The notes: generated by a model from the sequence alone, not told the origin. A stretch of DNA of 61,244 nucleotides from CAZART01 sp964487555 (GCA_964487555.1 CAZART010000016.1:1-61244), one strand, 5' to 3'. Numbered from the stretch's first letter, positions 7,077 to 16,421 are shown. A program made the numbers and translations.

Positions 7077-9926
7077 ATGTTACGTCGCTTCATTCGCGCT
7101 ATCGAATTTCTTCGGTGCGCGCTGGCCGCGTTGGTCGTCATCGTTCTGGCAGATCCCGCCTTCGCCCAGACGACACCTGATCGATACAGCCTGGTTCTTC
7201 GAGGAGCGCCCCTCGACAACGCACTAGAAGCGCTCGTAGCGCGTACGAGAATCGACCTGGCCTACGATCCACCGCTTGTCCGAGGCAAGCAGGTGAACTG
7301 CGCTGCCGAGCACGTCTCGGCAGAAGAGCTGCTCCGATGTGTACTCGACGGAACCGACCTCGACTTTTACCGGCTTTCTTCCGGCCTCTACGTTTTAACA
7401 CCTAAAGCCGAGACGATTCCGCTGTATGGCCGTCTTCGCGGCATTGTAGTCGATGCTGAAACGCGCCAGCCGCTTCCCAACGCGCACGTCATGCTGGCCG
7501 ACCTGGCGAACGGCACGGCCGCCAACGACGCGGGCATGTTCGCCTTCCCCAGACTGAAGCCGGGGCGCTATATCGTACTGGCTACGTACGTAGGCTACGA
7601 AACGGCGACGACCGCCGTAGACGTTCCTGCAGGCGGTGATGCGGAGGCCGAACTGGCACTGGAGGCCGAACCTCTCGTGGTTCAGCCCATCGTCATCGAC
7701 GGCATCCAATGGCGACTTCCGTCCCACGATCTCGGTTCGGAGTCGCTGGTGCAGGAGAGCCTGCTTCGAAACCCCTCCGCCGGTGCATCAGACGTGCTTG
7801 TCGGGCTCAATTCACTTCTCGGCGTTCGCGTCTCAGACGCGACGGCCGATATTCACGTACAGGGCGGTGAAACGGGCGAACATCAGCTTCGCCTCGATGG
7901 GGCGCCCGTCTTCCTCCCGCTAAATTTTGCGAGTTTCGTTGGTCCGTTCAGCCCGTTTGCAATCGGGAGCATAACCGTCTACAAGGCTGGATTTAGCGCC
8001 GCGGAAGGCAGCCAGATCTCGGGTGTAATCGACATCCGGCAGGATCTTAACGTCGCCGAACGAACGCGAATCGACGTGCAGGCGGATCCGCTGAGTGCCA
8101 ACGCCCGCCTGAGCATGACGCGCGGTCGCCAGGGCAAGGTAAAGACGACGCTCACGGCAGCCGGCCGCGTAGGACTCTGGAGTCTTTATTCTCCTCGCGC
8201 ATTGCAGGACCATCTCGAGCAGTGGAATACGACAGACCCGTTCCTTTTTACCCTCTTCGACCGCTCCGCCGACAATCCCCGGTTTGCCATACGCGAGGAT
8301 GCTACGGCTGGAAACCCCGGTATTGGCTTTACCGACTTGCATTTCGCCTCGCGCGTCCGGTTTGGACTTCTCAAGAGCTTACATACGTCATTCTACGTCG
8401 GTCAGAGCAGGTTAGGGAGCGACCTCGTCGACGCCGAAGCTGTTCCTGCGGAGTCTTCGGTGGGCTTCGCCGACGTTTCCAGCGGAGAGCCCTTTCGCGA
8501 CCTGTTCACCTGGGACACGGGCGTAGGCCAATCGCATTTCGAAGCTGTTCTCAGCGGTCGCGCTCTCGCACGAATAGGCCTTCGAGGGAGTTTCTATCGC
8601 GTTCGACATGACTACAGCGTACCGGACAGCAGCAGAGGCACCGGCATCGGTCCCAACGGTGAAGAGCTCAGCGCGATCGATGATGGGAATCGCGTGTATG
8701 AGGTCGCCGTGGAAGGCCGACTCAATTACATTCTCGGTCAGCGGCAGAGCCTTACATCGGGCATCGAGCTTATCCAAACGGGAACGAAGTTCGCCATTCT
8801 GGGGACACAGAGCGACCCCATCCGACACCACTCGTCAAGTTGGCGGGCCACCGCCTATCTTGAGGACGAAATATCCTTCGGTGAACGATTTGCGATCGAC
8901 GTAGGCAGCCGTCTCTCCTACCTCCCCACCCATGAACGGGCCTTTTTTGAACCGCGCCTATCCCTTCGATTCGACCAACGCCGCGGCCGACTCGGTCGCT
9001 GGTCCGCGCGGGCCAGCACGGGGCGATATCGCCAGTACATAAATCAGTTTGACGTAAGCAGCCGCAGCCCGCGTGCCCTCCTTTCTACCACGCGTTTCTG
9101 GCTGGCCACCGTCGACGCAGAATTGGCGCCTCCGGCTGCGACGCACTATGCGGCAGAACTGCTCTGGAATCCTTCTCGACTGTGGACGGTGCGGCTCGAA
9201 GGGTACTTCAAAAACCAGGATAATATCCTGGCCATCGACTATTCGACGCTTCCCACCTCCGATCGAAGCATGAACCAGCGAGATTTTCTGATTGAGAGTG
9301 ATGGAACGGTTCACGGTGCCGGGGTCCAACTGCACCGTTCAGTGGGGCCCGGACGGGCGGAAGTGCGCTATGAATACAATGTCGCCCGTCGAAAGATCGA
9401 AGGTTCGTACGAGTGCCGCTCTGATGCGGAGTGCGATCCTCTCTACGCTCCCTGGAATGAGCCACATCGATTGGAATTCGCCCTCGACGTGGTCCCCTGG
9501 ACGCGATTCACGGTGCTGGCAAGATGGAAAGGAGTATGGGGACGGACATGGGGATTCCGACAGGGATACTATGACTATGTCGGCGCCTTCGCCTCCATCG
9601 CCGACAATCTGCATCCCGACCTGATTCCCTTGACTCAGAATCAGATCAACCGGTACCGCATTGATCGTCCGGACGAACACGAGCTTTCGCCGATCTATCA
9701 GCTTGATCTTAGTGGCGCATACACGCACCCGCTCTCCGACGGATCAACGCTGCAGCTCCGAGTGGACGTGCTCAACGTTCTGGACCGCGAAAACGTATCG
9801 GAGTGGCATCTGGAGTTTGATCCGAAAACGTACTTCCAACAGAACGAGCAAGGCGGATACCTGGAAAAAGCAGAGCGTCCACTCCTTCCTCGACTCATCT
9901 CGGTCGCCGTGAAATGGACGCTATGA
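7077..9926 (+). CDS. TonB-dependent outer-membrane receptor with STN signalling domain
   Basis: Outer-membrane importer/sensor, 949 aa. A signal peptide (1-31, ending DPAFAQ) is followed by an STN domain (about 40-105), a carboxypeptidase-regulatory-like domain (about 115-200, starting GRLRGIVVDAETRQPL), a plug (about 225-335) and a 22-strand-type barrel to the end. The STN domain plus upstream sigma/FecR genes indicate ligand-induced transcription; the ligand cannot be read from sequence. No SusD-type lipoprotein or siderophore genes follow, so a metal chelate, vitamin or oligomer substrate all remain open. I chose ATG 7077; a TTG at 7062 in frame is the alternative. No clear ribosome-binding site is seen. 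Confidence 0.94.
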   Translation: MLRRFIRAIEFLRCALAALVVIVLADPAFAQTTPDRYSLVLRGAPLDNALEALVARTRIDLAYDPPLVRGKQVNCAAEHVSAEELLRCVLDGTDLDFYRLSSGLYVLTPKAETIPLYGRLRGIVVDAETRQPLPNAHVMLADLANGTAANDAGMFAFPRLKPGRYIVLATYVGYETATTAVDVPAGGDAEAELALEAEPLVVQPIVIDGIQWRLPSHDLGSESLVQESLLRNPSAGASDVLVGLNSLLGVRVSDATADIHVQGGETGEHQLRLDGAPVFLPLNFASFVGPFSPFAIGSITVYKAGFSAAEGSQISGVIDIRQDLNVAERTRIDVQADPLSANARLSMTRGRQGKVKTTLTAAGRVGLWSLYSPRALQDHLEQWNTTDPFLFTLFDRSADNPRFAIREDATAGNPGIGFTDLHFASRVRFGLLKSLHTSFYVGQSRLGSDLVDAEAVPAESSVGFADVSSGEPFRDLFTWDTGVGQSHFEAVLSGRALARIGLRGSFYRVRHDYSVPDSSRGTGIGPNGEELSAIDDGNRVYEVAVEGRLNYILGQRQSLTSGIELIQTGTKFAILGTQSDPIRHHSSSWRATAYLEDEISFGERFAIDVGSRLSYLPTHERAFFEPRLSLRFDQRRGRLGRWSARASTGRYRQYINQFDVSSRSPRALLSTTRFWLATVDAELAPPAATHYAAELLWNPSRLWTVRLEGYFKNQDNILAIDYSTLPTSDRSMNQRDFLIESDGTVHGAGVQLHRSVGPGRAEVRYEYNVARRKIEGSYECRSDAECDPLYAPWNEPHRLEFALDVVPWTRFTVLARWKGVWGRTWGFRQGYYDYVGAFASIADNLHPDLIPLTQNQINRYRIDRPDEHELSPIYQLDLSGAYTHPLSDGSTLQLRVDVLNVLDRENVSEWHLEFDPKTYFQQNEQGGYLEKAERPLLPRLISVAVKWTL

Positions 9927-9963
9927 TAACCTAGATCCTGGTCAGGTCCAGAGTCGTCACCGT

Positions 9964-10767
9964 CTACGCCGCTGCGTCTGAGTCTTTTCGAATATCCTGA
10001 CCGAGCGGCGTGTCGGGCGGACTTCCGTCCAGTTCGTCGCTCGCGCGGCACTCTACCTGCGTCTCGTCTGCATGGAGGTGGACGCTTTCGCCGGTTTCGG
10101 ACGATTCGTTGACGGCGGGATCCCCTTCTTCGAAGACGGCCGTTCTGTCCGGGTTGGCTTGATCTAAAGCGGCGGCGGGTATTCCGATGTGCTCCTTGCC
10201 AATCTCCGGCGATTCCGACATCTCGACCGATCCATAATATTCCGCAAAATGATATTTTTTCTGGAAATACAAGATGCCGACGACGCCGCAGACGATCGCC
10301 ATGTCGGCAACGTTCCAGATCGGAAAGAGCGATAGGTATGTGCCGCCAACCAGCGGAAGCGACTCCGGGATGAAACCGCTCCAGACGTTGACGTGAATGA
10401 AATCGACGACTCGGCCAACGAAGAGTGAATCGCCGCCGAAAACAGCGCCATAGAACACGCGATCAATGATATTCCCAACCGCGCCCCCTAGTATGAAAGC
10501 CAGGCTCGCGCGATAGGGTAGATATCCCTTCCGAACCTTGAAAAGGTAGAGCGTAATCAGGAATGTGGCGATCACGGAGAAGACGGTGACCATGCCTCTC
10601 GGACCGATGGTGATTCCGAAAGCCATACCCGGATTCTCCGTATACGTCAACTTCAGCCAGTCGCCGATCAAGGGTATTTGCTGGCCAAGATACATCGTAT
10701 TCATCACGACCAGCTTGGATACCTGATCGAGGGCTATTACTACTCCTGTCAGCCAGAGTACACGCAT
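9964..10767 (-). CDS. lspA: Lipoprotein signal peptidase (LspA) with acidic C-terminal tail
   Basis: Aspartic protease of the inner membrane that cleaves prolipoprotein signal peptides. Four membrane segments lie within residues 1-168; the catalytic pair is D122 (GRVVDFI) and D155 (NVADMAI), and the asparagines of TENPGMAF and GGAVGNIIDR are present. LspA usually ends near 160-170 residues; here about 95 further residues follow, rich in Glu, Asp, Ser and Pro, without predicted structure, on the cytoplasmic side. It is the last gene of ileS - TraR/DksA-like - lspA and converges on the receptor gene. Confidence 0.96.
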   Translation of the reverse strand: MRVLWLTGVVIALDQVSKLVVMNTMYLGQQIPLIGDWLKLTYTENPGMAFGITIGPRGMVTVFSVIATFLITLYLFKVRKGYLPYRASLAFILGGAVGNIIDRVFYGAVFGGDSLFVGRVVDFIHVNVWSGFIPESLPLVGGTYLSLFPIWNVADMAIVCGVVGILYFQKKYHFAEYYGSVEMSESPEIGKEHIGIPAAALDQANPDRTAVFEEGDPAVNESSETGESVHLHADETQVECRASDELDGSPPDTPLGQDIRKDSDAAA

Positions 10768-10822
10768 AGGAAGAGGGATTCCAGGTACCGTAGATGAGTC
10801 AGTTTTGAGCTTTTTGGATGAC

Positions 10823-10838
10823 GCGACGTACGCGTCGC
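10823..10838. repeat. Short perfect inverted repeat between TraR/DksA-like gene and lspA
   Basis: GCGACG and CGTCGC flank a 4-base loop. There is no T-run downstream on the minus strand, so it is not a clear terminator; it may be a processing or stability hairpin in the intercistronic mRNA. Confidence 0.3.
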
Positions 10839-10899
10839 AGCTCAGCTTGGGATGCTCCCCGAAGGGCGATTGATGACGCCGAGAAGGCGGTACGCGGAC

Positions 10900-11385
10900 T
10901 CACTTCTTCTGCTTCAGCTTGGCCTCGATGGAAATCTCTGTGTGCGGCACGGCCTCCAGCCTCTCCTTCGAGATAGGCTTGCCGGTGACCTTACAGATTC
11001 CATACGTACGATTCTTGATGCGTTCGAGAGCGCGGTCGAGATATCCGACGTATTTTTGCTGCCTGGCGATCATGAGATACAGCTTCTCGCGCTCCATCGC
11101 GTCCGTGCCGGCGTCGGCCATGTGGAAGCTATATGCCGTATCATTTTCGGCCTGCTCGCGAGCATCTTCCAGCTGTGAACGCATCCGTTCGATATCATCG
11201 GTGGCCTCCTGCCGTCTCTCGAGGAGGAGCTTCTCAAAGTGTTCGAACTCCTCCTCTGTGAAGGCTGTATTCTCGGGCACCTCATCTTGAGGCGTAGCCC
11301 CTTCCGTACCTTCAGCCGTAGACTCCGAGTGCAGAGGTACCGACACGAGTCCCGATTCAATCCGATCCGATTTCTTGTTAGCCAT
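10900..11385 (-). CDS. TraR/DksA-family protein with degenerate zinc finger
   Basis: 161-aa relative of DksA, which binds the RNA polymerase secondary channel and helps ppGpp control transcription. A disordered N-terminus (1-40) is followed by a long coiled-coil helical hairpin (about 42-125) and the family tail YGICKVTGKPISKERLEAVP. Only one of the four zinc-finger cysteines remains, as in many Bacteroidota homologues, so zinc binding is doubtful. The coiled-coil tip region keeps ADAGTDAMEREK, where DksA carries its DxxDxA-type acidic tip (here altered). It sits between ileS and lspA, a conserved order in this lineage. Confidence 0.88.
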   Translation of the reverse strand: MANKKSDRIESGLVSVPLHSESTAEGTEGATPQDEVPENTAFTEEEFEHFEKLLLERRQEATDDIERMRSQLEDAREQAENDTAYSFHMADAGTDAMEREKLYLMIARQQKYVGYLDRALERIKNRTYGICKVTGKPISKERLEAVPHTEISIEAKLKQKK

Positions 11386-11452
11386 ACGAGAATCTGTGAA
11401 GATTTAAATCTGTATAAACTATACAGCCCGCTGCAGCAACTGCACCGGGCGA

Positions 11453-14400
11453 TTAATACGAATTGGAGGAGGCCGTACGTCGAACCGCAACCTCCAGCTT
11501 TTCTTCGCCGACATCGAAGGATTCTACAAGTTCGCCTTCCGGCTGGTCGGCTTGTTCCAACTCAAGAGCGAGCGTCTCGTTCCGGATCCACGATCCGTAT
11601 TCCTCTAACGCGCTCACAAGTTTACCTGTAGCGCGATACTCGACGATGATCCGATCCGTTACGTCGAAATCTGCGGTTCTGCGCATGGTTTGTACGCGGT
11701 TGACGACTTCGCGTGCCAGGCCCTCCGTCAATAGCTCATCCGTGATCGTCGTATCCAGCGCCACCGTGACATCGTCTTCCTGGTCCACTAGCCACCCTGC
11801 AATGCCCTCACTCGTGATCTCGAGGTCTTCGGGTCCCAGCTCGACGAGATGACCGTCGGCCTGTAACGCGATCGTTCCTTCCCGGGCATACCGACCGATA
11901 TCCTCCTCGCTGAGTGCACGCACCGCCTGGTTGACCGACTTCATGAGCTTTCCGAGACGGCTGCCGAGCCGCTTGAAATTGGGTTTGGCGGTTCGTTTCA
12001 CCACGCCACTTGAGCCAGAGATATACTCAACGGCCTTCACATTCACTTCCTCAAGGATAACGTCGCGAACGCGTTCCACGTCTTCCTGATTTACACCGGC
12101 CTCTGTAACGACCATGATGCATGGAAGCGGCTGCCGTACGTTTATACCGCTCTTGTTGCGTAGTGAGAGCACCACGGAGGTGATAGTGCGTGCAAGGCCC
12201 ATCCGGCGTTCAAGATCGAGGTCGACGCCTTCAGCATTGACGACCGGGAAATCTGCCAGGTGGACCGATTCTGCATCTTCACGATGGACGGCGCCATTCA
12301 GTGCGCTGTACAGCCATTCGCTGAAGAACGGCGAGATCGGAGCCATCATTTTCGAAACGGCCACAAGGCATTCGAAGACCGTCTGGTAGGCCGCTTCCTT
12401 GTCGCGCCCTGAATCGGCCTCTTTCCAGAAGCGTCGCCGCGAGCGCCGGATGTACCAATTCGACAGCTCCTCGACAAAGCGCTCCACGGCTCTGGCAGCC
12501 TTCGTGGGATTGTAGATCTCATAGGCCGCATCCACATCACGGACCGTTGTGTTTAAACGACTCATTATCCATCGATCCAGCTCGGGTCGCCGTGCCTCCG
12601 GAATGCGTTCGGCACCGAAGGAAAACCCGTCGATGTTCGCATACATGGCAAAGAAGGAGTATACGTTCTCGAGCGTATTGAAAAACTTCCGCAAGATGTC
12701 GACGATACCCCGCTCCGAGAACTTGATGTTTTCCCACGGCGATGTGTTGCTCATCATGTACCACCGGACCACGTCGGCACCGAAACGCTCGATCGTCTCA
12801 AACGGATCGACCGCGTTGCCTTTCGACTTCGACATCTTCTCCCCATCCTCAGCCAGGATGAGCCCGTTCACCACGACGTTCTTGTAAGCCACGCTATCCA
12901 TAACGAGCGTCGCAATAGCGTGCAGCGTATAGAACCACCCGCGCGTCTGATCGACGCCTTCAGCAATGAAGTCCGCGGGAAAATTCCGCTCAAACGCATC
13001 CTTGTTCTCAAACGGATAGTGCCACTGCGCGAAAGGCATCGATCCGGAGTCAAACCAGACGTCAATAAGATCAGGCACGCGCCGCATCGTCCCACCATCG
13101 GGGGCAGGCCAGGTCAGCTCGTCTACGAAGGGTCGATGCAGGTCAATATCCGCGTTATTAGGAGGGAGTCGATCGCCACATCGAGTCCGCAGCTCTTCGA
13201 TGGATCCGATCACCTCAATGTGCTCGGAACCGGGTGCATCGGACTGCCAGATCGGCAGTGGCGTCCCCCAATAGCGCCGGCGACTGAGCGCCCAGTCAAC
13301 GTTGTTTTTCAGCCATTCCCCGAATCGACCGCTGCCCATGCTCTCGGGCTGCCAGTTGATCGTATCGTTGAGCGCAATCAGCCGATCCTTCATCGCCGTC
13401 GTGCGGATGAACCAGCTTTCGACCGGATAGCTCATCAAGGGCGTGCCCTTTCGCCAGTCGTGCGGATAGTTGTGCAGGTAGGTTTCGTGCTTGTAGAGCA
13501 GTCCGCGGTATTTCAGGTCCTGCGCAATCGGCTTGTCGGCATCCTTGAACCACATGCCCGCAACCAGGGCGATCGTGTCCGAGAAGATGCCGTCCGGTGT
13601 AACGGGATTAAGCAGCGGCAGTCCTTCGCGCCGGCCGACATTGTAATCGTCGGCGCCAAACGCGGGCGCAATGTGCACGACGCCGGTGCCGTCTTCGGTC
13701 GAGACGAACTCGCCCTCGACGACCCGCCAAGCTTCTTCCGCTCCCTCATCATCGACAAAGCACGAGAACACCGGTGTATAGCGAACGCCGTGCAGATCGC
13801 GTCCTTTGAAACGATTGAGGATCTCTACATCTTCGTCCAAAACATCCAGGCGGGCCTCTGCGAGGATCAGGTATTCTTCGCCTTGATGCGAATCGACGCG
13901 GCGAACTTTGACGTAATCGATGTCTGGTCCCACCGCAAGTGCTGCATTGGATATCAGCGTCCAGGGCGTCGTAGTCCAGGCAAGGAAGGCGGTATTCTCC
14001 TGGTCCGCAACCGGAAATCTGACGTAGATGCTGGGATCTTGTATCTCGCGATATCCCATGCTTACTTCGTGCGAGGACAAGACCGTTCCGGACCCGGGGC
14101 TGTACCACTGAATCTTATAGCCCTTGTAGAGCAGTCCCTTCTCGTAGATCTGCTTAAGGAGCCACCAGACGGACTCGATGTAATCTGTCTTGAATGTGAC
14201 GTACGGGTGCTCCAGATCGACCCAGTATGCCATGCGCTCGGTAAGATTATCCCATAGTTCTTTATACCGAAGCACGCTCTCGCGGCATTTTGCGTTGTAT
14301 TCCGCAATGCCGTACTCCTCGACCTGGTGCCGCCCGTCGAGGCCCAGCTCTTTTTCCACCTCGATCTCAACCGGAAGACCGTGGGTGTCCCAGCCGCCCT

Positions 14401-14647
14401 TCCGCTCCACGCGGAAGCCTTTCATCGTCTTATAGCGGCAGAATATATCCTTGATCGTCCGGCCCATGACATGGTGAATGCCCGGCCGGCCGTTCGCCGT
14501 GGGCGGTCCCTCATAGAACGCAAACGTAGGATGTCCTGCGCGTTCCGCGACGCTCTTTTCGAAGATGCGATGCTCCTTCCACCAGCCCAGGATCTCCTCT
14601 TCGAGCCGCGTGTGATCGAATCGCTTAACTTCTTTAAATGCGACCAT
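11453..14647 (-). CDS. ileS: Isoleucyl-tRNA synthetase, type 2
   Basis: Class I aminoacyl-tRNA synthetase that charges tRNA-Ile, 1064 aa. The class I signature is at 51-59 (ANGRPGIHH), the editing domain around 200-390 (AWTTTPWTL, TEDGTGVVHIAPAFGADD), and KMSKS at 604-608; an anticodon-binding and long C-terminal region follow. The length and the context WDTHGLPVEIEVEKELG mark it as the eukaryote-like IleRS2, not the E. coli type. The usual HxGH signature is replaced by GIHH (56-59), a swap reported for mupirocin hyper-resistant IleRS2 enzymes. A structured leader (14708-14751) lies upstream, and the TraR/DksA-like gene and lspA follow. Confidence 0.98.
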   Translation of the reverse strand: MVAFKEVKRFDHTRLEEEILGWWKEHRIFEKSVAERAGHPTFAFYEGPPTANGRPGIHHVMGRTIKDIFCRYKTMKGFRVERKGGWDTHGLPVEIEVEKELGLDGRHQVEEYGIAEYNAKCRESVLRYKELWDNLTERMAYWVDLEHPYVTFKTDYIESVWWLLKQIYEKGLLYKGYKIQWYSPGSGTVLSSHEVSMGYREIQDPSIYVRFPVADQENTAFLAWTTTPWTLISNAALAVGPDIDYVKVRRVDSHQGEEYLILAEARLDVLDEDVEILNRFKGRDLHGVRYTPVFSCFVDDEGAEEAWRVVEGEFVSTEDGTGVVHIAPAFGADDYNVGRREGLPLLNPVTPDGIFSDTIALVAGMWFKDADKPIAQDLKYRGLLYKHETYLHNYPHDWRKGTPLMSYPVESWFIRTTAMKDRLIALNDTINWQPESMGSGRFGEWLKNNVDWALSRRRYWGTPLPIWQSDAPGSEHIEVIGSIEELRTRCGDRLPPNNADIDLHRPFVDELTWPAPDGGTMRRVPDLIDVWFDSGSMPFAQWHYPFENKDAFERNFPADFIAEGVDQTRGWFYTLHAIATLVMDSVAYKNVVVNGLILAEDGEKMSKSKGNAVDPFETIERFGADVVRWYMMSNTSPWENIKFSERGIVDILRKFFNTLENVYSFFAMYANIDGFSFGAERIPEARRPELDRWIMSRLNTTVRDVDAAYEIYNPTKAARAVERFVEELSNWYIRRSRRRFWKEADSGRDKEAAYQTVFECLVAVSKMMAPISPFFSEWLYSALNGAVHREDAESVHLADFPVVNAEGVDLDLERRMGLARTITSVVLSLRNKSGINVRQPLPCIMVVTEAGVNQEDVERVRDVILEEVNVKAVEYISGSSGVVKRTAKPNFKRLGSRLGKLMKSVNQAVRALSEEDIGRYAREGTIALQADGHLVELGPEDLEITSEGIAGWLVDQEDDVTVALDTTITDELLTEGLAREVVNRVQTMRRTADFDVTDRIIVEYRATGKLVSALEEYGSWIRNETLALELEQADQPEGELVESFDVGEEKLEVAVRRTASSNSY

Positions 14648-14707
14648 TTATATGAGTATGACGGTGGGTCAATTGGCGGATCTGACAAAGCTTGCTAAGA
14701 TACGGTA

Positions 14708-14751
14708 GCATCGGCACTCTTGTTCGAGTGTGGTATGACGTCAGCCGATGC
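14708..14751 (-). promoter_or_regulatory. Structured leader element upstream of ileS
   Basis: An outer perfect 8-bp inverted repeat GCATCGGC/GCCGATGC (14708-14715 and 14744-14751) encloses a small hairpin (ACTC 14716-14719 with GAGT 14726-14729) and an 8-bp palindrome TGACGTCA (14736-14743). It lies 61-104 bases before the ileS start. It could be a folded mRNA leader or a protein-binding site. It does not resemble a T-box. No T-run follows, so it is not a plain terminator for the upstream gene. Confidence 0.4.
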
Positions 14752-14823
14752 AAACGGACCGGAAAGGCGGCGGCCAAGCTGATCTCGTCGCGCGCGCCTC
14801 CCTGGAGCTAGGATGAGAGGCGT

Positions 14824-15519
14824 CTATTCAATGCCGAGATCGAAGCGGTGTCGAAGCTCCTGGACGTAGATACCGGTTTGATTCCGAAGCTCGTAGGTCT
14901 CCTCGTAGAGGGAGCGATAAAGTTTCGCTTCCATGTATCCGGAAAGCTTCAACTCAAGCAGGAGATCCAGTGCGGCATTTGCAGCCAACAACGCACGTTT
15001 GGCGCAAGCAATATTTCCGCCAATCATCTCCAACTCCAAGCCGATGCCGTGACCCTTTGCGATGTTTGCAGGAATCTGCGTAACATGAGCGCAGAATTGG
15101 ACGAGCGTGCTGTCTTTTACGCGACCGGGCAGTGAGTTGGACCAGCGCAGCACACGGGCACTCAATTGATGGGCTGCTTGATAGAGCGGTACATTTCGGA
15201 CGTCGTGTAATTCTTCGTCGCGCTCTTCGGCCTCGAGATACGATTGCTCCGCCTCGAAGAAAAGGACGTCAGCCTCGTCCTCATCCGTCCATTGCCCCGA
15301 CAGCATGCGCGGCAGCGCGTCATCCGGGCTGATGCCGTTGCTAACGAGATACTGCCTGAGGTCATCCTCCCACGCGCGACGAGCCTCCGATCCCTCATCG
15401 CCGACCGGCGGATTCTGGGTCATAAACCGGAAAAGGAGCCCCATATACCGATCGATGCGACGGTCGTGTTCTTTTAGGAACGCTTCCCAGCGATCTTCAT
15501 CCCAGATCTCACCATCCAT
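14824..15519 (-). CDS. Four-helix-bundle (S23/Avd-like) protein with N-terminal extension
   Basis: 231 aa. The C-terminal half (about 108-228) matches the four-helix bundle family first seen as proteins from 23S rRNA intervening sequences and as Avd accessory proteins of diversity-generating retroelements: PLYQAAHQLSARVLRW, then the family hallmark IPANIAKGHG, then two long helices. The N-terminal 105 residues are acidic, Trp-rich and not part of that family. Family members bind nucleic acid or act as adaptors; the role here is unknown. No reverse transcriptase or variable repeat is in the window. It lies 16 bp after punA in the same direction. Confidence 0.75.
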   Translation of the reverse strand: MDGEIWDEDRWEAFLKEHDRRIDRYMGLLFRFMTQNPPVGDEGSEARRAWEDDLRQYLVSNGISPDDALPRMLSGQWTDEDEADVLFFEAEQSYLEAEERDEELHDVRNVPLYQAAHQLSARVLRWSNSLPGRVKDSTLVQFCAHVTQIPANIAKGHGIGLELEMIGGNIACAKRALLAANAALDLLLELKLSGYMEAKLYRSLYEETYELRNQTGIYVQELRHRFDLGIE

Positions 15520-15535
15520 ACGCTACTCGAGCTAC

Positions 15536-16402
15536 TCAACGAACGACAACGTTCTCCCCAATAACCTGAACCATCGAGATCATCAGCTTCGTGAGCTTAG
15601 GTTCAGCTTCGCCGGCTGCGGCCAGCACCTCAGCAAGCGAAACCGGTTGCAGCGCATCGGGAAAGCACTCGTCGGTGATGACAGAAACGGCCAGGACACG
15701 TAGACCCATGTGCCGTGCCACAATAGTCTCAGGAACGGTGCTCATCCCAACGACATCCGCGCCGATCGTCCGTAAGAACCGATACTCGGCCTTCGTCTCG
15801 AGATTCGGTCCCTCAACGGCAACATAGACGCCCTGCTGCAACTTGATGCCGAGATCGAGAGCCTGTCGCTCCGCCTGCTCGCGAAGCTCGACGTCGTACG
15901 GCTCGCTCATATCCGGGAAGCGCGGCCCCCATTCGTCTACGTTCGGGCCGACAAGGGGATTCGCGCCCTGCAGGTTGATGTGATCCGTAAAAAGCATGAG
16001 ATCGCCCTTCCGGAAGTTCGGATTCATTCCGCCTGCAGCGTTCGAGATCAGCAGCGTCTCAACGCCGAGCGTGCCGAACACACGGACGGGAAACGTCACT
16101 TCCCGTGCAGAATACCCTTCGTAGAGATGGAACCGGCCCTGCAGTGCATACACGGGAATGCCGCGCAAATGACCGACAATACAACGGCCATGGTGCGATT
16201 CTACCGTTGAGAGCGGAAAACTGGGGAGTTCGTCATATGGAATCGTGACCTCCACGTCCATCTCGTCAACCAGCCTTCCAAGGCCCGTCCCGAGAATGAT
16301 CCCGATTTTCGGACGGAGGTCCGATACCTCTCGTATGCGCTCCGCAGCCTCCTCTACCTGTTTGCGATACTCGTCGGGGTCCAAAAATCCCGGTACTTCC
16401 AT
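15536..16402 (-). CDS. punA: Purine nucleoside phosphorylase (trimeric, inosine/guanosine type)
   Basis: Phosphorolysis of purine (deoxy)nucleosides to base and (deoxy)ribose-1-phosphate, in purine salvage. 288 aa, typical length. Visible family motifs: the phosphate loop GTGLGRLV near 38, the histidine loop ESHHGR, NAAGGMN, the ribose/base site YVAVEGPNLETKAEY and GADVVGMSTVPE with the active-site Glu and Asn/Asp region. It starts 20 bp after the DivIVA-domain gene in the same direction and probably shares the long minus-strand transcript. Confidence 0.96.
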   Translation of the reverse strand: MEVPGFLDPDEYRKQVEEAAERIREVSDLRPKIGIILGTGLGRLVDEMDVEVTIPYDELPSFPLSTVESHHGRCIVGHLRGIPVYALQGRFHLYEGYSAREVTFPVRVFGTLGVETLLISNAAGGMNPNFRKGDLMLFTDHINLQGANPLVGPNVDEWGPRFPDMSEPYDVELREQAERQALDLGIKLQQGVYVAVEGPNLETKAEYRFLRTIGADVVGMSTVPETIVARHMGLRVLAVSVITDECFPDALQPVSLAEVLAAAGEAEPKLTKLMISMVQVIGENVVVR

Positions 16403-16421
16403 GTGTTTGTACGTTGAGAGG

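Noticed and set aside
12920..14257. 445-codon frame antisense to ileS
   Set aside because: Arises from codon bias opposite a clearly real gene; no domain seen. The same holds for long antisense frames at 19841-20527, 43704-44534, 52357-53391 and 56034-56972.
14824..15519. Reading the four-helix-bundle protein as an Avd of a diversity-generating retroelement
   Set aside because: No reverse transcriptase, template repeat or variable target gene in the window.
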